Assembly (NCBI GenBank): GCA_963978895.1
Contig: OZ022241.1
Span: 15,318,356-15,382,355, forward strand
Length of the DNA: 64,000 nucleotides
Source of the DNA: Erpobdella octoculata
Taxonomy: Eukaryota > Annelida > Clitellata > Hirudinida > Erpobdellidae
Direction: 5' to 3'
The notes below the pieces were generated by a model. It was not told the DNA's origin, ran no database searches, and worked only from the letters and a program-made list of their open reading frames with translations. The translations under genes and the position numbers were made by a program. Below are positions 1-12,283 of the stretch, piece by piece. Each line of letters begins with the position of its first letter. Position 1 is the stretch's first letter.

Positions 1-330
1 CTATTGGCACTTTTGTTACCCATTCTTCTGTCGTCCATATCCTTAGATATATCTAGGCATTTGAAATAGAATAATCAAATAACCAAACTCCTAGAATATC
101 GAAAATTCCTGAAGATAACTGGTCTGAATGTAAAACAAGAATGTCTTTATTTTCATCTTTTAAAAACCATTGTGTTTATATTTTTGGTTTTTATTGATTA
201 TAAAGGTGATGAATTTTATACTTCCTATTTCCACTAATTGTTCAATAGTTTCAGAAATCTTTTTTCCAACGTCAAGTTCATAACATTCCTTTATCTATTC
301 TTCTACCCATTTATCTGTTTTTCTGCCAGT
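1..330. other. Noncoding lead-in, nothing recognised
   Basis: AT-rich unique-looking sequence with no convincing exon. The open frame that starts near 238 is only the entry into the adjoining microsatellite. Confidence 0.6.
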
Positions 331-2090
331 CCATCCATCCATCCATCCATCCATCCATCCATCCATCCATCCATCCATCCATCCATCCATCCATCCATCC
401 ATCCATCCATCCATCCATCCATCCATCCATCCATCCATCCATCCATCCATCCATCCATCCATCCATCCATCCATCCATCCATCCATCCATCCATCCATCC
501 ATCCATCCATCCATATATCCATCCATCCATCCATCCATCCATCCATCCATCCATCCATCCATCCATCCATATATCCATCCATCCATCCATCCATCCATCC
601 ATCCATCCATCCATCCATCCATCCATCCATCCATCCATCCATCCATCCATCCATCCATCCATCCATCCATCCATCCATCCATCCATCCATCCATCCATCC
701 ATCCATCCATCCATCCATCCATCCATCCATCCATCCATCCATCCATCCATCCATCCATCCATCCATCCATCCATCCATCCATCCATCCATCCATCCATCC
801 ATCCATCCATCCATCCATCCATCCATCCATCCATCCATCCATCCATCCATCCATCCATCCATCCATCCATCCATCCATCCATCCATCCATCCATCCATCC
901 ATCCATCCATCCATCCATCCATCCATCCATCCATCCATCCATCCATCCATCCATCCATCCATCCATCCATCCATCCATCCATCCATCCATCCATCCATCC
1001 ATCCATCCATCCATCCATCCATCCATCCATCCATCCATCCATCCATCCATCCATCCATCCATCCATCCATCCATCCATCCATCCATCCATCCATCCATCC
1101 ATCCATCCATCCATCCATCCATCCATCCATCCATCCATCCATCCATCCATCCATCCATCCATCCATCCATCCATCCATCCATCCATCCATCCATCCATCC
1201 ATCCATCCATCCATCCATCCATCCATCCATCCATCCATCCATCCATCCATCCATCCATCCATCCATCCATCCATCCATCCATCCATCCATCCATCCATCC
1301 ATCCATCCATCCATCCATCCATCCATCCATCCATCCATCCATCCATCCATCCATCCATCCATCCATCCATCCATCCATCCATCCATCCATCCATCCATCC
1401 ATCCATCCATCCATCCATCCATCCATCCATCCATCCATCCATCCATCCATCCATCCATCCATCCATCCATCCATCCATCCATCCATCCATCCATCCATCC
1501 ATCCATCCATCCATCCATCCATCCATCCATCCATCCATCCATCCATCCATCCATCCATCCATCCATCCATCCATCCATCCATCCATCCATCCATCCATCC
1601 ATCCATCCATCCATCCATCCATCCATCCATCCATCCATCCATCCATCCATCCATCCATCCATCCATCCATCCATCCATCCATCCATCCATCCATCCATCC
1701 ATCCATCCATCCATCCATCCATCCATCCATCCATCCATCCATCCATCCATCCATCCATCCATCCATCCATCCATCCATCCATCCATCCATCCATCCATCC
1801 ATCCATCCATCCATCCATCCATCCATCCATCCATCCATCCATCCATCCATCCATCCATCCATCCATCCATCCATCCATCCATCCATCCATCCATCCATCC
1901 ATCCATCCATCCATCCATCCATCCATCCATCCATCCATCCATCCATCCATCCATCCATCCATCCATCCATCCATCCATCCATCCATCCATCCATCCATCC
2001 ATCCATCCATCCATCCATCCATCCATCCATCCATCCATCCATCCATCCATCCATCCATCCATCCATCCATCCATCCATCTATCTATCCAT
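331..2090. repeat. (ATCC)n microsatellite, about 440 copies
   Basis: About 1.76 kb of the tetramer ATCC. Two ATAT interruptions near 513 and 570 divide it, and the stretch from about 574 to 2078 is uninterrupted. Open frames on both strands are by-products, because a tetramer without stop codons reads the same way in every third register. The complementary strand is (GGAT)n, which can in principle form two-tetrad G-quadruplexes. Confidence 0.98.
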
Positions 2091-2691
2091 CTGTCCGTCA
2101 ATTTTGTTTGTCTTCCCTACCCGCCACCTTTGTGTTACGGTCGTTCTACTTCTTCCCATACAATCCCGTCTTAAATAAGCGCTGGAATGCGGAAACGATG
2201 ATGGATGGAAAGCACCACTTAATACACACGAACATCCGTCCTCGGGCAAATATATAAATAGATCAGGATGGGATCGGATAAAAAAATGTTGATTCGCTTC
2301 TCGTAGTTTTTAAAAAGATATTGACATTGGGAGTTAGTTTTTTTGACTGTCAGTTTATTTGCTACATTATCACTGAACATTTTGGAATACAATAACTACT
2401 TATTGAAAAGCAATTGGTTTGAGACCTTTGTTGACAATAAATATAAAAATTTGAGTCGTCGATTTTTTCTAATACCATGAAAATTGATAAAGTTAGTAAG
2501 TCAATGTTTTAATTACATTTCTTATATGTGGCTTTTTTGACAACTTGTGTTTTCTTTCGCCCATATGTTAGGTGTAAAATTTTTTATTCAACCTAGGCAG
2601 TGTCCCAATTTTGAATGCGGTTTTTAGATTTGTTTTTATTATATTTAAATAACATTAATTAATTATTGAAATAAATTTAATAATGAACTAC
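2091..2691. other. AT-rich noncoding interval, nothing recognised
   Basis: Low-complexity AT-rich sequence between the ATCC array and the MITE. I see no exon, RNA gene or repeat that I can name. Confidence 0.5.
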
Positions 2692-2693
2692 TA

Positions 2694-2927
2694 CCGTAAA
2701 ACGGGGTGACTTTGCCCGTGCGGGTGACTTTGGCCCAAAATAAATCAACCTATATTTTAAAGTACAAATTATATTTCTATGAACAATTATGCTAAAAAGG
2801 TGTGCATAGTAGTGATGTATGGCGTGACCTAGCGAAAGTTTAAAAAAAAAAATTTTTTAATATATTTTTATGCGTTTAAAGGCTGGGCCAAAGTCACCCG
2901 CACGGGCAAAGTCACCCCGTTTTACGG
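2694..2927. mobile_element. 234-bp MITE, Tc1/mariner-like, TA duplication
   Basis: The ends are perfect inverted repeats of about 44 bp that begin CCGTAAAACGGGGTGAC and continue to a GGCCCA motif. The element is flanked on both sides by the dinucleotide TA (2692-2693 and 2928-2929), the target duplication of Tc1/mariner-type elements. The AT-rich interior has no coding capacity. The perfect match of the two ends suggests a recent insertion. It ends only about 40 bp before the first ATG of the secreted-protein gene, so it may overlap that gene's promoter or 5' UTR. Confidence 0.85.
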
Positions 2928-2967
2928 TACCGAAATAAATAAAAAGCATTTGTAGCAATAATTGAAA

Positions 2968-3201
2968 ATGCATAAAAAAAAATTAACGCAGACTTCAAAG
3001 CAGCTTTGCCAACTTCTTCCAATGATTCAGTGGTCATCATTTGTTCTATTCATCACTGTCTGCAGCACTTATCCTCCTCTAAATATTTCCATGAGACTTC
3101 ACGGTCGAAGATCTGATCATAGTAGGAAAGTGTTAGAATTTAAGAACTTGCCGACAAATTGTGACGTTGTGCCTAGTCATGTGCTGTGGAAAAGACTACA
3201 G
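2968..3201 (+). CDS. Secreted cysteine-containing protein, exon 1 (signal peptide)
   Basis: First visible coding exon of a small secreted protein. An ATG at 2968 (AAA before it) opens the frame. A second in-frame ATG at 3022 starts MIQWSSFVLFITVC, a good short hydrophobic signal-peptide core, so either start is possible. The exon ends CTACAG followed by GTAATC at 3202, a good donor in phase 0. The rest of the exon is basic (MRLHGRRSDHSRK), with one cysteine in TNCDVV. An intron of 73 bp follows. No exon was found further upstream, where the MITE lies. Confidence 0.65.
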
Positions 3202-3274
3202 GTAATCAGAAATTTCTGGATAATGATCGATTCAATCTCTCAACAGAAAGTTTACCTTATTTAATTTATTTCAG

Positions 3275-3907
3275 GTTGAAATGCCGGCGTATAACGGACC
3301 GATGTACAAAGTCCACGTCGCCAGCGATGGAACAATTACCTATCTGAACTCGAACACCGAAGTTGAAACCACAAAAAACTTTCTGGAAAAAACAGAAAAA
3401 ATAAGAAAGCAAGAAATATCGCGCAAGAAGTTACTTCGCAAGAGTTCATCAAGGTCACATTTAAAAGACAGGCGGACTGGTATCAATCTCGGAAACAAAG
3501 AGTCAGGCCAGTGGCAGAACGGGTGGTCAAAAGAACTTGCCATCAACCTGGGTTTATGGAAACAGAAAAATCCCAACCAGGTCTTTTTTGAAGAGCTAAC
3601 TAAACGCTACAACCAGAATCACTGCCAATTTCGACCCCAGCGTCGCTCGCTGCCGAGCAATTACTTTCCGAACACCGTCATTTCTGGCCGCTGTCAAGCC
3701 CTTGATAACCACTTTACATGCCAACCAGTCAAATATGCCATCCAGCTGTTGAAAAGGGCGACTAACCTATGCTATCCGCTACCGCTAACAACGGCGAACA
3801 CAACTTACGAAGAACTGTGGCTCATGACGAGTCTGAGAGTTAACGTGGCCTGTCGTGGAGTGATGAGGCGCCGGATTCCAAACCCTGTAACTGCCAATCG
3901 GCAGTGA
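3275..3907 (+). CDS. Secreted cystine-knot-like ligand candidate, exon 2 (C-terminus)
   Basis: The acceptor TTTATTTCAG at 3265-3274 joins in phase 0 to the preceding exon, giving about 290 aa in total (272 if translation starts at 3022 is about right after trimming upstream codons). The frame is open to TGA at 3905. A basic middle region (many K/R, including KDRR) could be a propeptide cleavage zone. The last 85 residues look like a folded domain: NHCQFRP, then RSLPSNYFPNTVISGRC, FTCQPVKYAIQLLKR, NLC, YEELW and VNVACRGV. The order of a YFP-type strand, a cysteine, a CxPVxYxxxxLKR strand, a cysteine, a W and a final VxVAC is what I recall of Trunk/PTTH/Noggin-like and invertebrate IL-17 ligands. 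The expected final C-x-C or CTC is only one cysteine here. Coding is fairly sure because of signal peptide, intron and frame. The family assignment is tentative. Confidence 0.65.
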   Translation, partial: VEMPAYNGPMYKVHVASDGTITYLNSNTEVETTKNFLEKTEKIRKQEISRKKLLRKSSSRSHLKDRRTGINLGNKESGQWQNGWSKELAINLGLWKQKNPNQVFFEELTKRYNQNHCQFRPQRRSLPSNYFPNTVISGRCQALDNHFTCQPVKYAIQLLKRATNLCYPLPLTTANTTYEELWLMTSLRVNVACRGVMRRRIPNPVTANRQ

Positions 3908-4908
3908 AATTCAATCTTTGTTTTGAATTTATTTGTGGACCGCTTCTTTTATATTCTGTTTTGTTGGCGATGACGATCTCAAATGTTTTATTTTTCTCTG
4001 TTTCTTTTGCCTATTTTCTTCAATAAGTTTCATTCTAAATTTTTAATTAGTTTTTTATTTTCAATACAAAATCAAATAACTTTGTACTTGAACAATAATT
4101 AGTCGACGTTTTACATTTTTGATCTAAATTGAAGTTTTGTTTTGCTCGAAATCCTGATATGACCATATGCAGCAATTAAATTAATCGATCAAGTATATTC
4201 ATTATTAAATTGTTCACCTGCACTTTGTATAATCCGTCTTCAATGCAACTGACCACTTCTTGTATCTTTGTCTCACCTTGCCATATGAAAGAGCATTCCA
4301 GACAGCTTGATTGTTCATTTGTCGCGATTGCTTTCTTTGAATGTTCCGTCAAATATGACAGAGAGATTCCATGAGATGACATTAGCGAAATTGTATTTGT
4401 CTTGACTTTTTTTAAAAACTTGTAAGAGTTTAAGAAAAACACTTTTCAAATAACAATTAACAGAATATAAGCTGACTTTCAAACATTTGGAAAAATTATT
4501 TAGCATGTCAAATTTGTTTCGAAAGTATTTTGATTTTTTTTGTTATATAACTTCTATTTAATTTACCCGAAGTTAAAATTAAAACAAATCACGTATGCCA
4601 ATACTCGCTAGAATAATAGATATTTTAATAATGGTCGCTAGAGTAAAAATATATATGTCAATAATGGCCGCTAGAGTATGTGACATCTAAACCTTGACTA
4701 AAAAGTTCGACAATGCCATCATGTTGTTGGCTGATAATAATGTGATAATATGTCAGTTAATCATTATTCTATTACATAATAAAGAAAAGTTACAAAAAGG
4801 CTTATGTTTATGTATTTTCTTTCTTAACAATATCAAAAGCTCACTTCCTAGTTAGAAATTTAAAGCATGACAAAACCACAACAAAATAAATAAAAAAAAA
4901 AGAGCAAT
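3908..4908. other. 3' flank of the secreted-protein gene, noncoding
   Basis: AT-rich. No clear AATAAA was seen close to the stop codon. At 4596-4685 a degenerate motif of about 37 bp containing CGCTAGAGTA repeats about 2.5 times. Otherwise nothing is recognised. Confidence 0.5.
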
Positions 4909-5823
4909 TGAGTGAGTGAGTGAGTGAGTGAGTGAGTGAGTGAGTGAGTGAGTGAGTGAGTGAGTGAGTGAGTGAGTGAGTGAGTGAGTGAGTGAGTGAG
5001 TGAGTGAGTGAGTGAGTGAGTGAGTGAGTGAGTGAGTGAGTGAGTGAGTGAGTGAGTGAGTGAGTGAGTGAGTGAGTGAGTGAGTGAGTGAGTGAGTGAG
5101 TGAGTGAGTGAGTGAGTGAGTGAGTGAGTGAGTGAGTGAGTGAGTGAGTGAGTGAGTGAGTGAGTGAGTGAGTGAGTGAGTGAGTGAGTGAGTGAGTGAG
5201 TGAGTGAGTGAGTGAGTGAGTGAGTGAGTGAGTGAGTGAGTGAGTGAGTGAGTGAGTGAGTGAGTGAGTGAGTGAGTGAGTGAGTGAGTGAGTGAGTGAG
5301 TGAGTGAGTGAGTGAGTGAGTGAGTGAGTGAGTGAGTGAGTGAGTGAGTGAGTGAGTGAGTGAGTGAGTGAGTGAGTGAGTGAGTGAGTGAGTGAGTGAG
5401 TGAGTGAGTGAGTGAGTGAGTGAGTGAGTGAGTGAGTGAGTGAGTGAGTGAGTGAGTGAGTGAGTGAGTGAGTGAGTGAGTGAGTGAGTGAGTGAGTGAG
5501 TGAGTGAGTGAGTGAGTGAGTGAGTGAGTGAGTGAGTGAGTGAGTGAGTGAGTGAGTGAGTGAGTGAGTGAGTGAGTGAGTGAGTGAGTGAGTGAGTGAG
5601 TGAGTGAGTGAGTGAGTGAGTGAGTGAGTGAGTGAGTGAGTGAGTGAGTGAGTGAGTGAGTGAGTGAGTGAGTGAGTGAGTGAGTGAGTGAGTGAGTGAG
5701 TGAGTGAGTGAGTGAGTGAGTGAGTGAGTGAGTGAGTGAGTGAGTGAGTGAGTGAGTGAGTGAGTGAGTGAGTGAGTGAGTGAGTGAGTGAGTGAGTGAG
5801 TGAGTGAGTGAGTGAGTGAGTGA
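4909..5823. repeat. (TGAG)n microsatellite, about 228 copies
   Basis: 915 bp of TGAG without a visible interruption. On the minus strand it reads (CTCA)n, giving Thr-His-Ser-Leu repeats in every register, so the long minus-strand open frames here are not genes. The same tetramer occurs in the opposite orientation at about 29.87-30.11 kb. Confidence 0.98.
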
Positions 5824-6010
5824 ATGTGACGTAGCGCCTCTCTTGCATTCGAGGAGCAGCGAAGAAGTAGCACGGCGATATTATTCGACGATAAATAACT
5901 TTTAATGTCGCGCCAATCTTTTATTTTTCATTCTTCTTCCTTTTTCCATTCTTCTGCAGCTGGACGCTTTTGCTGCTGGTCGAAGACTGCTTCAGCCGCA
6001 ATATAATTGA
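5824..6010. promoter_or_regulatory. Low-repeat GC-rich island with homeodomain-like core
   Basis: Non-repetitive sequence of higher GC than its surroundings, directly after the TGAG array. It contains GATAAATAACTTTTAATG at about 5890-5907, and the core ATAAATAACTTTTAA is also present in the island near 46,918. This is a candidate regulatory element or unannotated 5' exon. The evidence is composition and the shared motif only. Confidence 0.25.
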
Positions 6011-8242
6011 TCAGCTTAGCTTTTTCGCTATTGATTGATTTGTTTATCTTAATTTTTTTACATTTTTTATGAAACCTCAAATTAAATTGCTTAGATTATT
6101 CAATTTACTTTACGGCTTGTAATTGGTAGTAACATTACCTTCAGATGGAAAACTTTCAACTGTTCTGCATCTCAAATAACTTTTTTTAACAACTTTAACT
6201 TTCGTGAGAAGTAAAAATTAAAACTTTTTCAAATATCAAAAACTGGCAAATAAATTAATAAAACACATTTTTGGAAGGCATTTACCTCTCACTTCTTTCT
6301 CTTTTATTCCCACGTGGGCAACTAATGGTAGACCATTTTCCCATATCCCTTCCTTGGGAATCAATTGAGAAATGCTCATAAAATCCAACTTTCAACAGCT
6401 CCCTTAGCTGTACTACGGAGACTTTTAGGACCAGCGTTGATCAAATTTTTAGAAGAAAAAGTGATAGGACTTCTTTCGACTTCTTCGGAACAAAGATTTC
6501 GTAGGGAAATATTTGCGAAAAGGTTACTTTCCCATTGGGAGAGCTTAAAATTATCTCGTCTCTTCATTGTACGATATAATCTGTGTCGAAAGAAGTAAAG
6601 GTGATGATGATCATTTATATATGACGTTAAATGCAAGGATAGGTTTGATGATTTAATATAAACAACTGTTTCAAAAGTTTGGCATAATCACAATCTCTCG
6701 GCGTGATTTCTTGTAACCCATTTTAAGAAAATATCTTCAATATTTTCTTTCCATATTTGACTTTAGACTTCTCGGGTATTTCGTGGACGATTTTGAAAAG
6801 ACAATGTCTGACTCCAACAAGCTTCAATGGTGGTGAATATGATATTTATGATAATAGACATTATCTAGGATATGATGAACGTTACTTCTCGGTAACTCAT
6901 CAGCTTATTTTATAATGGTGATACATTTCAAAATAAATAGAAAACCAATCCTAAATTATAATTACACGACATCTAAGTTTAGAATCAGGACGTAGTCATG
7001 ATGAGGAAGATACGATTTAATTTTTAGTTACTTAAACCAGCACTGAAAAACAATTTAAACTTGATTTGGTTCAAATATCAGTTCACATGGGTTTAAAGCT
7101 ACGTTCAAATTACACGTGTTGAAAAGTGAGAGATAGAGAGAAAGATGTCAGTTTTTGTAGGTAGGCTGTTAAGGTGTCGGTGTTTCTTCTATTCCGAAAC
7201 ACCTTTCAGGTGCTAGTGTGGCCAGGTTGGTGTAGAGTTGGTCCGACATGTGAAATGAGGGTTAGATGTCGTTTTTCAGCTTGTTAACCACTTTGTTAGA
7301 AATTACCAAAATTATTTGCTTTATGTTCTGTGTGGTTAGAGAAGAGTGCTGTAAAGCTTTGTTGGCGAGTGCTATGTAATTAATTTCATTGTTTAAATAA
7401 TTGAAAACCTCCAGTGAATAATATTTAAATTATCGTAATTATTTTTTATTTCTTTCGTTATTCAGGTGTTTTTATTTTATAAATATTTTCTTCCGGAAAA
7501 TATCGTGAAGGTGACAAAAAAGCAAGGTTACGCTACGTACTGAAATCTGTACAGAGTGCAATCAAATACGTCGAATACCACGGCGTACTGAAACCTGTAC
7601 ACAACGCGTGGATACGCCGAATATACATGGCGTACACAAAGCAAGCATGTACAGAGACAGGCAGTTGAGATGTCTGGATAGAGGCTCTGTTTGATGGCTT
7701 TGACTGACAACCGCTGAAGGCTTCTATTGATCGCGTCACATGCAGACGTACTGACACGAATAAGAACGAAAAAAACCGAACGAGACGCAGACACACAGAG
7801 ACAGAGAAAGTAATAAAAAAGAAAAGAAATAGGTATTAGAAAATTGTAATCAATTTATTAGTTTATTTAAGTGAATTTGTACATTTCTGGTTATATTTAT
7901 GTTTCTTTTATATTGCAAATCTGTTTTTTTATTTATTTTGCCACTACGAGCGCTTCTACCTCTTTAAGTTTGGTCGTTTACTTTCCCAGGCCACTTGTTA
8001 ACTCACGCATTCTCTCTCATTCGAACCCCTCTGGATATTGGCTGGCGTGGACGATAATAAATCATTCGGCAACCCAATCTGTCAATCGGAATGGGACTCA
8101 TCGATCCACTGAAGCTGCCAATCAATAAACCAATCACGCTTTCAATCAAACGGCCTTTCAATCAATCAATCAACTTATCGATCCATCCTTGTAATTTCAA
8201 CCCTAATTCATGAATTTTGAAATGATTCGAACATCTTGGTTG
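6011..8242. other. AT-rich interval with a 48-bp duplication
   Basis: Mostly unremarkable AT-rich DNA. At 7536-7631 a 48-bp unit starting CGTACTGAAA, with CTGTACA inside, is present twice in tandem (roughly 70% alike). Two further GTAC motifs follow, at 7632 and 7650. Short (AATC)n runs lie at about 8150-8172. No convincing exon was seen; the short open frames near 6365-6636 and 7528-7796 lack recognisable domains. Confidence 0.5.
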
Positions 8243-8357
8243 GTATGTACAAATATGTACAAGTATGTACAAATATGAACAAATATGTACAAATATGTAC
8301 AAATATGAACAAATATGTACAAATATGTACAAATATGAACAAATATGTACAAATATT
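8243..8357. repeat. Decamer minisatellite with 30-bp higher-order unit
   Basis: About 11 copies of a decamer of the form AAATATGTAC. Every third copy carries GAAC instead of GTAC, so a 30-bp higher-order period is visible over the last 90 bases. Confidence 0.9.
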
Positions 8358-9345
8358 GAAATACAGCTTCTATTCACCTATCGATTTATCTTTCTAAGAC
8401 TATATTTTCAATCTCTTTTTCCATTTTCCGTGTGTGCATTTCCACGTGTACTGCCTTCCAGAGATATTCTTTGCTTTGTTTATCTGTTTTTTCCAGATTT
8501 CAGTTTTGCTTCTTCTCTTTTTTTTTATTTATTTTCTAAGTTTAACAAAGATAATGCTAAAAGATGGATTTTGAAATCAAAACCTGGGTAGAAATAAGTA
8601 ATATCAAAATTAAAACTTTAATGCTGCATTAGGTTAATTTTAAAAAACAGTTTACATTTAAAAAAAAGAAGATTATTATGAATATCAAAAATTTAAAAAA
8701 AATAATTTTCAAGACAGACTATTTTGAGGAGGCTAAAAATAGAAGAAAACAAATTATATCTCGTTGACTGGATATCAAAACTTTCACGGCATTCCAGAAG
8801 TGGTTTCGGTTTTACAAAAAAGAGTCACAAAGATGAACCAACCAATCAAACCATTTCAATCCGTCCATCCACCCCACTCTAAGATTTAACAAATTGTCTC
8901 CCCTCCTCAATATCTCCATCCAGAGGTCATTGAACTATGTCAACAAATAAATGCAACAATAAGCGCTTTTTGAGGCTTGTAAAAATCTAAATAAATTATG
9001 GTGATACAAAAGCTTTTTTTTTAAAGAATTTCTTTGCTAAAACTTTCAATCAGTTGTGTTCCAACTTCATGATAATATACTTGCTGTATGTTAGTTAGCT
9101 GTGAATGCAATGGATGGCTTTGAATGATCAATCAAGGATTGCAGTTGGCAGAAGGTTACACAAAGTTTCAATTGAAACAATAATAAAAAATATAATTTTA
9201 ATAAAGCTTCAAGTTTTGTAATTTGAAGGAAGAAAATCATCACCCCATGAGATTGTTTACAAACTTACACGTGCAGAATTGTATTTTCGTTTGTTTATTC
9301 TTCGTGCTTAAGTGTGTTTTTGTGTCCGTTCACTACTAAATGTGA
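8358..9345. other. AT-rich noncoding interval, nothing recognised
   Basis: No exon, named repeat or RNA gene seen. Confidence 0.5.
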
Positions 9346-9840
9346 TTTCCAGTTTATAGAGCGATTTTATTGCCAGCCGGGCCATAAAAAAGACATATCT
9401 GGGGGAACAGGGCCTCTTTAGATCACAAGCCGTTACACCAAAGGCCCGGACTGGGCTATACGTTAAGGCCGTAACGCAGGGCCGAAGTGTGGCATAAATT
9501 AGTTGGCCAACAATGGACGAATGCGGCCATTTTTGAGCGCGTCGCGGGCATAAACCGGTCTCCCAGTGACGTTTATTAAACGGAGTCCTGTGAACAGGGT
9601 GACTGTAAATCCAGGCCGGTTATTATTCTCGCTGGACTTCGATAAGAAAAGCGTAGTGGAATGAAAAATTACAGCGCTATATTAAGAGTAATTTTGCGGA
9701 TAACTTCCCTGCGGGGATCTTCCCAACTTTTCTTCTTCTTCTTCCTCCGTCCGGAGTCGTCCGGACGGGCGATTCCGGAGATGGTCGTAGCGAGAGCGTA
9801 AGCGAGATATTAGGCGTTTTATTAAGAGGTGCCCAGTGAA
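9346..9840. promoter_or_regulatory. GC-rich unique island, candidate conserved noncoding element
   Basis: About 500 bp of balanced base composition with no microsatellite, in contrast to its flanks. It includes palindromic GGCC motifs (GCCGGGCC, TTGGCCAACAATGG) and GACGTTTATTAAAC, which resembles a homeodomain or bZIP site. No frame looks like a conserved domain. It lies about 3 kb beyond the 3' end of the Teashirt gene and could be a regulatory element of either neighbour. Inference only. Confidence 0.25.
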
Positions 9841-11664
9841 TAGATGCTGCCCTTAAATTATTTAAAAAGCAGTCGTTCTCGGTATATGTTTGCATGCATC
9901 GCTCTACCGAGGTATGCCCACGGCTGCGAGGAAAGTACCATATTTTTAAGGATTTCTGGCAATAAAAAGACTTTAATGGTAGCTTTTGTATTTAATGTTT
10001 ATTCAGTTGTTCAGCCTCTTCGCACCTTCTCTTTGTCACTGTTGTGCTAACCTTCGGCTGGTTGAAGAACATAGAATCTTTTTTTTTACGAAGTATAAAT
10101 CTTGATACGTTGCGTCATTTCTGGTGTTTATCTAGCCAGCCAGCCAGCCAGCCAGCCAGATAGGTTATATAAATTTTAACGAATAACAGCTTTCGTTGAT
10201 AAAATATAATTAATAATCTTGAAATAAAACTTTTATAACTGGATTGTTTGCTAGATTGCTGCGCGTTTTATTGTGTTGGCAACACGAAATCGCTGCACGA
10301 TATTATGAAGTCTGCGCCGAAAATGAATAATCACGCGAAGTGCAATCTGTTTATTTTTTACACATTTACTACGCATGTAAACAAAAAATATTTTTGTACA
10401 TATGACTGCGTAACGGATTATAAAATAAACTTTTTACATTTTATTATTTTTGAATATAACCAAAAAAAAGAACTTTCAAAATTATCTTCATCGGCTAACA
10501 GTGCCTTCTTCTTAGGTTCAAAACTTCAGGTAATACGCTGAGTTGACAAAACAGTCAAATTTTGTTTAAAGGAAACCGAAACTCGTGCAAACATATGAAG
10601 AAAAAGAAGAAACATACACACCATAACAAACATATGAAGAAGAAGAAGAAGAAACATACACACCATAACAAACATAACGACGACGCCAAGAAACAACATC
10701 AAATGAGTCAACAAGAGTGGAAAATGGCGCTGTTGTGATGAAAACGAATAGAATTGATAACAAGATGGCGGGTATTTTAACGCTTAACGACAAGGAAGTT
10801 GTTCAGTTTTATCTGCCTAAAAAATTTTTTCACGTTTTTCTCAGACGGAAAAAACGCAATTTCCACAATTTGTAAAAAAATTAAACTACTAGCTACTCTC
10901 TCCTTCACTTCCACGTTTTAGTGTAAGAACTTTAACTGTTAAACAGCTGGAAAGAAATAGTCGATGAGAACGATTTAAGTAGTAGTTCTTCAAACATAGC
11001 AGTCCTTTAAATTACTAATAGTTTTCTTAGTATGCAATAAAGACTGCAAATAGAACAACTTCGCTGTTTTATATTTCATTAATGACGTACTTTTGATAAG
11101 AGCATTCGCCAAGAGAATTAGTTACCAAAAATCAGGTTCACTAAAAAAGTAATAACACTTCCACGTATTCTTTCTGCCATCTTTTTTTTTCTTGAACTGC
11201 AACGCAACACTTTAAAAGATGGCGACATCACCACGTTAAGAACAGGTAGGAACGTAATCCGATGGTGAAAAACAACGTTAACAACATTAAAAAAAAATTA
11301 AAATAAACATTGAACGAAGATTAATAAATAAATCACAACTACTATTGTATACTCCTTTGTTTACCCATAACTCTTCACGAAACACGGCATCCTCTTAGCG
11401 ATAAAAATACGATTTAATTACATCTGGCTCAGGCCGGTTTTCTTGTATATAAACTCCGGCTATCAAATTCGAACTTAATCATGTTTTTTGAGATATTATT
11501 TAAAAAATAAATAAATAAATGAAGAATGACGCAGACTGTGAATGCGAATGAAACGTAAAGAGAAAGAAGAAACACCTGCAATGGCCGGTTACAAATTGTT
11601 GTTGTTCATCTTTCCAATCAATAAATGTAACAATAAGTAACAAGTCTTCGAAAGACGACATGAA
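9841..11664. other. AT-rich interval with small tandem repeats
   Basis: Contains a short (CCAG)n at 10135-10160 and, at about 10594-10677, a directly duplicated segment carrying GAAACATACACACCATAAC. No exon was recognised. Confidence 0.5.
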
Positions 11665-11955
<291 letters not shown>

Positions 11956-12283
11956 TTTATATTCAAACCAGGTCGCGATAGAGCGCTTGAGAGGAGCGTC
12001 AAAAAGAGGTTAAATGAAGAAAACGCACTTCTTATCTCGACAACTAGTTGAATCAAAACGCCAAAACACAACACGTAGAATCTATTTGGCATTCCTGATT
12101 ATTTTGCTTTTTAAGTTTCAGTATTTTATTATTAGAGAAGCTGTTTCGAAGAATATTTCAGTAAAATCCCTCAGAAAGGCTAGCAGACTGTACAGATAAA
12201 TACCAGTAATGCACAAGTAAGCAACCACGAATATCGATTTCGTATTAGGAATTGAAGGTTGAGGTCATAGAAATTGTAAGTAA

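Noticed and set aside
238..2178. Long open frames of Ser-Ile-His-Pro and Met-Asp-Gly-Trp repeats
   Set aside because: They are translations of the ATCC tetramer, open on both strands and in several registers, without conserved flanks. A gene would not be open in four frames at once.
331..5823. Telomeric or subtelomeric location because of long tandem arrays
   Set aside because: No TTAGGG-type repeats, and complete single-copy genes lie on both sides of the arrays.
4841..5873. Thr-His-Ser-Leu repeat frames on the minus strand
   Set aside because: Product of the pure TGAG array; overlapping frames have the same repeat.
6365..6636. Overlapping short frames on both strands as a small gene
   Set aside because: No signal peptide, domain, splice sites or codon bias distinguish either strand.
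9677..9895. Minus-strand frame in the GC-rich island as an exon
   Set aside because: No conserved domain and no good splice sites; composition alone explains it.
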